A stretch of DNA of 6,304 nt from Thermoplasmata archaeon (GTDB taxonomy: Archaea > Thermoplasmatota > Thermoplasmata > Thermoplasmatales > Thermoplasmataceae). The notes under the pieces were generated by a model that did not search any database, had not been told where the DNA came from, and saw only the letters and a program-made list of their open reading frames with translations. The number at the start of each line of letters is the position of its first letter. Position 1 is the first letter of the stretch. The stretch covers positions 1 to 6,304 of the forward strand of contig JAJZKL010000073.1 of the NCBI GenBank assembly GCA_021804185.1, in the 5' to 3' direction. Shown in pieces: positions 1 through 5,377 of this stretch. A program made the position numbers and the translations under genes.

Positions 1-310
1 TCTCTATCTGCTCACTTGAAAGACCCTTTTTCAATGATTCCATCTTCTCTTTTGCAAGTTCTGATACAGCTGCCCATCGTGAACTGTTTATTTCAAATAG
101 AAATTTGTTCTTGAGCTCATCCACGTTTTCAGGGATAGCCTTACCAAGGTACTTTGAATACTTCTTGACGCGGCCGTCTATCTTTACTGGGTGCTCAAGG
201 TAAAAATAGGTCCTGCCTTCCTGGTCAAGCCTCCGTATGGTTACCAAAATTGTTCCCCGCGCCCTGTCATGAGGAAATAGCTCATCAGTCTTGCCCAAGT
301 ACACCCGCAT
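1..310 (-). CDS. Fic-family-like protein, N-terminal part (runs off left edge)
   Basis: This minus-strand frame is open for 103 codons from an ATG at 310 to the window edge. The visible part has an N-terminal segment rich in beta-strand character (ILVTIRRL, then RTYFYLEHPVKIDGRVKKYS), then YLGKAIPENVDELKNKF and a helical, Lys/Glu-rich stretch. The pattern of an aromatic strand, a Lys-rich turn, 'YLGK-IPEN' and a helix is one I associate with the N-terminal region of archaeal Fic-domain proteins, which usually transfer AMP to target proteins. The Fic catalytic loop (HxFxxGNGRxxR) would lie outside the window, so this cannot be confirmed here. The start lies inside the ATPase gene, overlapping its last 26 bases, so the two are probably one operon. 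No good Shine-Dalgarno precedes the ATG, and GTG 304 or TTG 298 are possible alternatives. Coding status is fairly secure; the family is an inference. Confidence 0.65.
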   Translation of the reverse strand, partial: MRVYLGKTDELFPHDRARGTILVTIRRLDQEGRTYFYLEHPVKIDGRVKKYSKYLGKAIPENVDELKNKFLFEINSSRWAAVSELAKEKMESLKKGLSSEQIE

Positions 311-2294
311 CAGTAATGCGATCAAGTTCCAGCAATGTGTTGAGTGTCAATCCTTCGCTGTACCCGGAATCATGGATCTTCTGCAGAAATTCCCTGAGTT
401 TTCCCCTCCCATACCTGGCCTCAATATCATCAAGTTCAATGCCCTTCCTGTCCCGTATCATTACAACAATGTCCTGAAAGAGTTGTGCACGGAGATTCCC
501 AAGTGAAAGTTTCTTTGCCCGTGCCATAAAAGAGGAATCCCCTTCAAGGTGTACTGTGGAGAATTTCACTTTCCCGGTGCCATTGAAGAAATAGAACTGG
601 TTCTCGGCATATGTTGCAACTGAAGTGTTCAGCAATGCTTCCGGGAGTTCAGCCAATGGTATCTTTTCCTCACCAACCTGGTAGAATTCATCTTCCACTG
701 CATGGTCAAGCATGGCCCTGAAAATGGATATTAACCTACCGAAATCCTCATCCCTGCAGAGGAACAGGATTGGCTTCCCCATGTAATCCATCAGCTTCTT
801 TGCTATCCTGTGAGCCACCATGAGGTCGGAGTCCTCCACCTCGCAGTATACTTTCTTCCCATTATGTTCAATGAGGATATCCGGGATCAGCCCGGAAATA
901 TTGGGCTCCACAGTCTGCTTCACATTCCTGGATTCAAGGAAATCGGCAAAAAGGAAGATCATGCGGTTGTGAAGGGTTTTTGTCTCATGCGGCGAGATTT
1001 TATCAGGCTCGTCGTAGCCCATCGTGTTTATAATTGATGCCTTGATTTCCGCAACTTTTGCAACATCCAATAAAATGTCCACAGGCGGTGGCCTCAGGGT
1101 AACTGGGCCATATTTCCCCGATCTAATGTCAGTTCCATCTCCAGAGGAAACATTGTTGCAGGTTACAGTTACATCATGCCTTGCCTGGTTGACAAGAGTA
1201 TCTATCACGACCCTCTTTCTGGAAATTTCGGTTAAATTGTCCGCAATCTGCTCTGCATCATTTTCAGATGTGTTGAAGCAGGCATAGTTGTGGAGGTTGG
1301 AAAAGAGCATATCCCTGAACTCATCTGATAACGTGCCCAGTGACTGGTATGCCAGTATAAGCACAACCCCGTATTTCCTTCCCTGTGAGATGAGTATGCT
1401 GAGAATGGACTCCGGCACAAGGTGTGCCTCGTCAATTATGATGTATATCCTGTCTCTTGAGGGCCCCCGATTCAACAGAACACTCCAGATCCTCGCAAGT
1501 AGCAGGCAGGCAATAATGCTTGCCGAGGTTGCCCCAATTTCCCCAATGTTAAGTTCAGGGACGATCAAATGGTTTCCGGTAAGGAGGCATTGATCCAGGT
1601 TCACGCTGTCTTCATCAGGAGCAGAGATAACTCTCCTTATGAGGGGATTGCCAACTAGAGGCAGGAGCTTGTTCACTGAACTCATGATGAAATCACCCCA
1701 GTTTCTCGTAATATTGGCTGAATTAAGTGCGTTCCTTATGGGTGCATGCTCCTGTACAGGGAAATAGGAAAGGAGTCTTTTCTGATCGGTAAGGATTTCA
1801 GTGAATTTTTCCAGTGTAAGGCCCTTCTCCCTCAGCATGAGGCTGACCATAACCTGGGAGAAGATCAGGTTGATCCTGGGGCCCCAGGTTCCATTCGAGA
1901 CTACTTCATTGGATGAGAATGCCTGTACCAGCCAATCCCCGACACGGAAGGCATTTTCTTCTCCTCCCGATGTCTGAAGGACATTGATTCCAGTGTATTT
2001 CCCTTCCGAACCGGGGTAATCATGGCCACTCAGAATAACAGGTTCCTTGTTCGAATGAGAAAGGAAGGAATCTCCGGTAAGGCCGTGAGGATCAATTAGA
2101 GTTATGTTCCCCTTCACATGGTCCAACTGCCTTAAAATATGGAGGAGGTAGTTGGATTTCCCGGATCCTGTCTTGCCGATTATAAGCCCGTGGGAGTCCA
2201 AATTCATTAGCCATGGTTTTGGAGGAAATGGCGGATCTGAAACATTTTCTCTAAGACCGATATATTTGCGGTACATCTCTCGGGAATCGAACAT
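285..2294 (-). CDS. HerA/VirD4-like P-loop ATPase with PD-(D/E)XK-like C-terminal segment
   Basis: 669 residues from the chosen start. Walker A is GKTGSGKS (residues 40-47), preceded by a hydrophobic strand (HGLIIG). Walker B is IYIIIDEAH, with D288 and E289. It is followed by a strand ending in a conserved-type Gln (LILAYQ, Q317). This is the signature of the FtsK/HerA/VirD4-TraG additional-strand ATPases that pump or unwind DNA. 'TLIDPHG' after Walker A is also typical of this group. The C-terminal half contains IPDILIEHNGKKVYCEVE (about 470-487), whose P-D...E-x-E pattern fits a PD-(D/E)XK nuclease fold (D472, E485, E487), although the usual Lys is replaced by Glu. There is no signal peptide and there are no membrane helices, so a cytosolic DNA-processing or mobility ATPase is likely. 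The open frame extends to 2387, but I chose ATG 2294: the 31 upstream residues are low-complexity and include the TATA-like box. The gene is divergent from the Ubl operon and overlaps the Fic-like gene. A coupling protein of an integrated conjugative element is an alternative. Confidence 0.85.
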   Translation of the reverse strand: MFDSREMYRKYIGLRENVSDPPFPPKPWLMNLDSHGLIIGKTGSGKSNYLLHILRQLDHVKGNITLIDPHGLTGDSFLSHSNKEPVILSGHDYPGSEGKYTGINVLQTSGGEENAFRVGDWLVQAFSSNEVVSNGTWGPRINLIFSQVMVSLMLREKGLTLEKFTEILTDQKRLLSYFPVQEHAPIRNALNSANITRNWGDFIMSSVNKLLPLVGNPLIRRVISAPDEDSVNLDQCLLTGNHLIVPELNIGEIGATSASIIACLLLARIWSVLLNRGPSRDRIYIIIDEAHLVPESILSILISQGRKYGVVLILAYQSLGTLSDEFRDMLFSNLHNYACFNTSENDAEQIADNLTEISRKRVVIDTLVNQARHDVTVTCNNVSSGDGTDIRSGKYGPVTLRPPPVDILLDVAKVAEIKASIINTMGYDEPDKISPHETKTLHNRMIFLFADFLESRNVKQTVEPNISGLIPDILIEHNGKKVYCEVEDSDLMVAHRIAKKLMDYMGKPILFLCRDEDFGRLISIFRAMLDHAVEDEFYQVGEEKIPLAELPEALLNTSVATYAENQFYFFNGTGKVKFSTVHLEGDSSFMARAKKLSLGNLRAQLFQDIVVMIRDRKGIELDDIEARYGRGKLREFLQKIHDSGYSEGLTLNTLLELDRITDAGVLGQD

Positions 2295-2325
2295 AAAATG
2301 TAAAATTTGCCTTCCTGGTGGGTGG

Positions 2326-2332
2326 TTTAAAA
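2326..2332 (-). promoter_or_regulatory. TATA-like box for the ATPase gene
   Basis: On the minus strand this reads TTTTAAA, centred about 35 bases before the ATG at 2294. An archaeal start site about 25 bases downstream would give a leader of roughly 10 bases. A purine-containing AGGAAGG lies about 17 bases before the ATG, too far for a good ribosome site, which favours a near-leaderless transcript. A second AT-rich stretch (2344-2356) is an alternative box. Confidence 0.4.
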
Positions 2333-2370
2333 CACTGTGTGGGTTAATATATTGAGTTAATTGACTTAGA

Positions 2371-2383
2371 ACAAAGTTTATCA
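2371..2383 (+). promoter_or_regulatory. BRE/TATA-like promoter of the Ubl operon
   Basis: Purine-rich ACAAAG followed by TTTATCA resembles an archaeal BRE plus TATA element. It is centred about 32 bases before the ATG at 2412, so transcription would start near 2405 with a leader of only a few bases. There is no Shine-Dalgarno before the ATG, consistent with a nearly leaderless first gene. The 117-base divergent spacer (2295-2411) holds promoters for both directions. Confidence 0.4.
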
Positions 2384-2411
2384 ACAAAGCAATATTAAAA
2401 CGTTGACCAAA

Positions 2412-2696
2412 ATGGAAAATCAGGACAATATGATCGAAATTTCCGTTGTGACTACCAGTGGGAGTTATCCGGAAGATGGTTTTATCTCAGTCCCTATACA
2501 CCAAAAGGTAAGGATCGATTTAGATAAAGCAGATAGGGCGCTAAAATTAACCAATACGCAAACTTGGATAGCAAAGGCAGACAACAGGATATTGAATATT
2601 GATAAGTCATACCTTGAAAATGGGCTAAATGGCTCAGTAAATATTGATTGGGGCCCACGACAAACTGGAGGTGGAGACGGATTCTCTAATGAATGA
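2412..2696 (+). CDS. Ubiquitin-like protein (single beta-grasp domain, Gly-Gly-Gly plus tail)
   Basis: 94 residues. An opening strand (MIEISVVTTSG, residues 7-17) and a second (GFISVPIHQKVRI) form the expected beta-hairpin. A helical segment (about 37-47) and later strands follow (TWIAKADNRILNID, then GSVNIDW). The protein ends RQTGGGDGFSNE, with glycines at 86-88. A beta-grasp domain ending in di-/tri-glycine with a short removable tail is the hallmark of a ubiquitin-like modifier made as a precursor. Family knowledge implies that the JAMM protease encoded two genes downstream removes the tail and the E1 then activates the exposed glycine. I took ATG 2412 rather than TTG 2405-frame TTG at 2403, because ATG gives a start 30 bases past a TATA-like box. 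The gene leads the operon and its stop overlaps the next start by 8 bases. The fold is inferred from pattern; the position beside E1, E2-like and JAMM genes makes the call strong. A ThiS/MoaD-type sulfur carrier is less likely because those end in bare Gly-Gly. Confidence 0.85.
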   Translation: MENQDNMIEISVVTTSGSYPEDGFISVPIHQKVRIDLDKADRALKLTNTQTWIAKADNRILNIDKSYLENGLNGSVNIDWGPRQTGGGDGFSNE

Positions 2697-3123
2697 ACTC
2701 CTTTCAAAATCCCTCTTTGAAGAGCAAACAGAATTCTGCACTGATGCAAAACTCTTATCTTTGAGAAACTGGAAAATTGTAATTAGATCATATCCAATAT
2801 TAGAAGTGGAGTTTCTGTCTAGTATAAGAAATAATATTCGCGTTAGAATGAACTGTGATAACTGGGATGAAAGTCCACCCTCGACAGTCTTACTTGATGA
2901 TAATGATCGACCTCTCCGGGAATATCCGAGGGGGCACGGTTTGTTCAACAATTCACCACATCCAATTTTTGGAAGACCATTTATCTGTTCGCCAGGATCT
3001 TTGGAGTATCACCAACATCAAAGTCATGTCAACGATCTCTGGGATAATTACAGGGGCAAAACTGGTTATGACTTAGGTGGCATTTTGACCCAGATTTGGA
3101 ATGCTTGGAACGAATCAAAATGA
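2689..3123 (+). CDS. E2-like conjugation protein / predicted metal-binding CEHH-type protein
   Basis: 144 residues. The distinctive region is HPIFGRPFICSPGSLEYHQH (residues 91-110), then QSHVNDLWDNYR. It gives a conserved-looking Cys100, Glu106, His108, His110 and His113. From memory, this Cys-Glu-His-His arrangement matches a small predicted metal-binding family (Metal_CEHH) that occurs next to prokaryotic ubiquitin-like, JAB and E1 genes. The order also mirrors an E2: strands, then a Pro-Pro turn (ESPP, 62-65), then His-Pro, Gly and Cys in the place of the E2 HPN...C active site, then a Trp and a C-terminal helix (LGGILTQIW). I infer a diverged E2 with Cys100 as the candidate thioester cysteine, possibly also binding metal. 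The start is ATG 2689, overlapping the Ubl stop by 8 bases. An open stretch back to a TTG at 2644 exists but lies wholly inside the Ubl gene. GGAG-type sequences at 2667-2676 may serve as ribosome site. Confidence 0.75.
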   Translation: MNELLSKSLFEEQTEFCTDAKLLSLRNWKIVIRSYPILEVEFLSSIRNNIRVRMNCDNWDESPPSTVLLDDNDRPLREYPRGHGLFNNSPHPIFGRPFICSPGSLEYHQHQSHVNDLWDNYRGKTGYDLGGILTQIWNAWNESK

Positions 3124-3578
3124 AAGTGAAAGTATCCTCAAGAATCGTTGAAGAAACTTTAAGAGAATTGCAGTACAATGGTCGAAAATCAAAAGAGCGA
3201 ATGATTTTATGGCTTGGCAAAAGAGGGGGGGATGAAATTAATGTGAAGGAAATATTTATCCCACGTCAGAAAAACAGTAAAATTTCGATTAGAATAGAAC
3301 AAATCGGAATGAACCAAATATTCTCCAAATTAAGAAATAGTGGTTTGATGGTTGCTGTACAAATCCATTCCCATCCAGATTACGCTTTTCACTCATATTC
3401 AGATGACATTTTATCGATAATCAGACATGAAGGGGGAATTTCTTTAGTGATTCCCAATTTCGGTCTACGTACCACGGCCTCTTCTTTTCTAAGAGATGCA
3501 AAGTGTTATGAGCTTTCGCGAAACGACGTTTGGGAAGAGAGCATCTATGAAGATTGCATAGAATTAAAGGAATCCTAA
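3120..3578 (+). CDS. JAB/JAMM (MPN) metalloprotease, predicted Ubl-processing/deconjugating enzyme
   Basis: 152 residues. The zinc site is plain: IHSHPDYAFHSYSDD supplies His83, His85 and Asp95, with Ser92, as in the JAMM motif HxH...SxxD. Glu26 in ERMILWLG sits where the upstream catalytic glutamate of JAB enzymes lies, ahead of the strand-Gly pattern. In this family the zinc-bound water cleaves after the C-terminal glycine of a ubiquitin-like protein. Here that would mature the Ubl by removing its tail, and could remove it from targets. The gap between the second His and the Ser is six residues, one fewer than the textbook seven. The start is ATG 3120, which shares ATGA with the preceding stop. 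A TTG 24 bases upstream gives a longer form that I do not favour. There is no membrane segment, so it is cytosolic. Confidence 0.92.
   Translation: MKVKVSSRIVEETLRELQYNGRKSKERMILWLGKRGGDEINVKEIFIPRQKNSKISIRIEQIGMNQIFSKLRNSGLMVAVQIHSHPDYAFHSYSDDILSIIRHEGGISLVIPNFGLRTTASSFLRDAKCYELSRNDVWEESIYEDCIELKES
3566..3572 (+). promoter_or_regulatory. Shine-Dalgarno site setting the E1 start
   Basis: AAAGGAA ends five bases before ATG 3578, good spacing for a ribosome site. It supports ATG over the in-frame TTG at 3554. The site lies within the end of the protease gene, consistent with translational coupling (TAATG overlap). Confidence 0.55.
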
Positions 3579-4969
3579 TGGAACTGACTGCATTCGATGA
3601 AAATAAACTCACGCTAAGAGAAGTATTGGGCATTGATGAAGAAACTTCCGAATCTCTGCTCACACAAAACATATTGATAACATCGGACGAAAAAGATCAA
3701 ACCTCAGCAAAAATTAGGGAATATTTGATAGATATACTTACAAGGACATTCTCTTCAGTTTCCGAAAGTATGTCTTTCCCCCCTTCAATTGAGGTAATCA
3801 TTGGGAAGAAGAATGCTTTGAGTAAATCAAAAAAAGTCTATGTTTCATGGCACAGGGATTTTTCCGTGTTAATATCAGAGGAAATTCCAACAGAAGAAAT
3901 CGATTATATATATTTCCATGATGCTTTTTTAATTTTAGTGTCTTGTTTTGTGTCTGCATATATTAGCCGGATTGCTATCGGGGAGTCAGATAAAATACCT
4001 TATGGTAAGAAAATAACTCTGAACCAAAACCTTTTCATCCCCAACGTGAAAGGTATGAAGACTCCTATAAGTATTGGCCGTGCATATTTGGCGGGAGCTG
4101 GTGCAATCGGAAACTCCTTTGTTTATACATTAAGAACCTTCGACCCTCTTGGCGAATTAGTGATATGTGATGACGATCGAGTCAGTCCAGGTAATCTGAA
4201 TAGATGTATATGGTTCAATAAATCACATATAGGTAGAAACAAAGCTGCTGTATTATCAAAAGTTGCTGAGGGATCCTTCCCACACATGAATTTGAATTTT
4301 TACGAAGGTAAACTCGCTACACATCCTGATAGGAACAGTGGTGCTAGATGGCTGGAAAAGCTAATTGTAGCAGTAGATAGTAGGAGAGCTAGACGACAAC
4401 TACAGAATGAAATTCCAAAGGAAGTATTCGATGCGTCTACTACAGGAATTGATGAGGTATTTTTGTATTTTGGGAAGCGACCCTTGGAAGGGAAAGCTTG
4501 CTTGGAATGTATTTATTTTGAAGATCTCCCTGAAAAATCTCATGAATTGCATATGGCGGAATCATTGAATGTTGGGATAAATGACATAGAATTTGGAACA
4601 GTGTCTAAAGAGGCTGCTGATAGAATACTCGAGAAATATAGATCTTATAAGAAAGAAGACCTAGTCGGACTTGCTTATGATACCTTGTTTAAGGAGTTAT
4701 GTGGCAAAGGTGAAATTATCATGAGTGCCGAAAATAGACACATAACTGCTCCATTTGCTTTTGTTTCCGTATTAGCTGGGGCCATTCTGGCGATTGAAAC
4801 AATACGCAGAATTGCATTAAAAGAATGGGAATTCAACACTTGGCGGGTGAGCCCTTGGCATAGTCCGAACGAAAGACTTAAGAAAATTTTACCAACCAAT
4901 CCACAATGCTCATTTTGCAATAACAAAACCAAAAATGATTTAGCCGAAAACTTGTGGTTCAATTGCTAA
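3578..4969 (+). CDS. E1-like ubiquitin-activating enzyme (ThiF/MoeB-fold adenylyltransferase)
   Basis: 463 residues, well beyond the roughly 250 of ThiF or MoeB. The nucleotide loop is YLAGAGAIGNS (glycines 173, 175, 178). It is followed by ELVICDDDRVSPGNLNR (193-209), the Asp...Asn-Leu-Asn-Arg block that binds ATP and Mg in E1s. Next come HIGRNKAA (Lys222) and IVAVDSRRARRQLQ (263-276), where Asp267 matches the E1 catalytic aspartate region. Two CxxC pairs, Cys308/311 and Cys444/447, form the usual structural zinc site. Cys375 in KELCGKGE lies between them where the thioester cysteine of E1s is expected. Residues 1-165 are an extension; its last part (FHDAFLILVSCFVSAYIS) resembles the helix that precedes the Rossmann fold in bacterial operon-type E1s, and the rest is unassigned. 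It should adenylate the trimmed Ubl and form a thioester. It is the last gene of the operon and overlaps the protease stop by one base. Confidence 0.92.
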   Translation: MELTAFDENKLTLREVLGIDEETSESLLTQNILITSDEKDQTSAKIREYLIDILTRTFSSVSESMSFPPSIEVIIGKKNALSKSKKVYVSWHRDFSVLISEEIPTEEIDYIYFHDAFLILVSCFVSAYISRIAIGESDKIPYGKKITLNQNLFIPNVKGMKTPISIGRAYLAGAGAIGNSFVYTLRTFDPLGELVICDDDRVSPGNLNRCIWFNKSHIGRNKAAVLSKVAEGSFPHMNLNFYEGKLATHPDRNSGARWLEKLIVAVDSRRARRQLQNEIPKEVFDASTTGIDEVFLYFGKRPLEGKACLECIYFEDLPEKSHELHMAESLNVGINDIEFGTVSKEAADRILEKYRSYKKEDLVGLAYDTLFKELCGKGEIIMSAENRHITAPFAFVSVLAGAILAIETIRRIALKEWEFNTWRVSPWHSPNERLKKILPTNPQCSFCNNKTKNDLAENLWFNC

Positions 4970-5070
4970 TGAAAAGTCTAATTTTCTTCAACTTTAAAAA
5001 CTATGAGTACACAACCAGCATACAAGTGTTCACGAAGTAGTAATATACTGTTTCCATAAATGGCAGCTCT
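4970..5070 (+). other. AT-rich spacer after the Ubl operon
   Basis: About 100 bases with no convincing gene. It holds short T-rich runs (TTTTC near 4981, TTTAAA near 4993) that could serve as an archaeal transcription stop, but I see no hairpin. It ends at the proposed left end of the IS element. A reverse-strand open stretch (4978-5169) crosses that boundary and I do not regard it as a gene. Confidence 0.4.
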
Positions 5071-5077
5071 TGTTCCG

Positions 5078-5156
5078 GACACCTGAATTTTCCAAATCCG
5101 GTTCTCCGTACCATTAAAGGAGACATCGAGGTTGAAGAGGAACATAGACACCTGAA
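5078..5156 (+). repeat. Two direct copies of GACACCTGAA inside the IS left end
   Basis: The 10-base word GACACCTGAA occurs at 5078-5087, within the proposed left inverted repeat, and again at 5147-5156. The copies start 69 bases apart. It may be a repeated transposase-binding site or a trace of an earlier end. Chance is possible but not very likely for an exact 10-mer this close. Confidence 0.4.
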
Positions 5157-5190
5157 AGATGTTGTACAATCCTGTATTCTGAAGACTTAA

Positions 5191-5373
5191 TGGCGTACTG
5201 TTTACGATCGTTCAAAGTTTAGGAAATGGAATCCCGCAAGTTCACTTCGGGACCATTATCAGATGAAAAGAGAAATGTTGGGCAAAGACAATGACCAATC
5301 GCCAGTTCAGGGAGCGGCTCCAGAAATTATGTATGTTGGTTATGAACTCATAGAAAAAAAAGGAGGTCCCTGA
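5191..5373 (+). pseudogene. Possible decayed orfA upstream of the transposase
   Basis: One plus-strand frame is open from just after a TAA (5188-5190) to the TGA at 5371-5373, ending YELIEKKGGP. The same frame is also open before that TAA, back to 5044. The end sits four bases before the transposase ATG, as an orfA would. I see no helix-turn-helix, and another frame shows an orfA-like scrap (FRERLQKL, about 5300-5325), so frameshifts may have broken it. Equally, this may simply be non-coding. Confidence 0.2.
5361..5367 (+). promoter_or_regulatory. Strong Shine-Dalgarno before the transposase
   Basis: AGGAGGT lies ten bases before ATG 5378, directly after a run of eight A (5354-5361). The A-run plus SD recalls IS3 slippage sites, but with no intact orfA it more simply marks independent initiation at ATG 5378. 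Confidence 0.6.
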
Positions 5374-5377
5374 AATA

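Noticed and set aside
2295..2387. 31-codon N-terminal extension of the ATPase frame
   Set aside because: It covers the TATA-like box, has unremarkable residues, and ATG 2294 places the promoter at a normal distance.
2644..2688. Longer E2-like protein from TTG 2644
   Set aside because: It lies entirely within the Ubl gene; ATG 2689 gives a normal short overlap and keeps all motifs.
2412..2696. Sulfur-carrier (ThiS/MoaD/SAMP) reading of the small protein with E1 as MoeB/ThiF
   Set aside because: Those carriers end in bare Gly-Gly and do not need an operon JAMM protease plus an E2-like partner; kept only as a weak alternative.
3096..3119. Longer JAMM protein from TTG 3096
   Set aside because: ATG 3120 forms the classic ATGA overlap and the extra eight residues show nothing conserved.
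3554..3577. Longer E1 from TTG 3554
   Set aside because: AAAGGAA is well placed for ATG 3578 and lies downstream of the TTG.
4978..5169. 63-codon minus-strand open frame between the E1 gene and the transposase
   Set aside because: It crosses the proposed IS left boundary, has no recognisable motif and no clear ribosome site, so it is probably chance.
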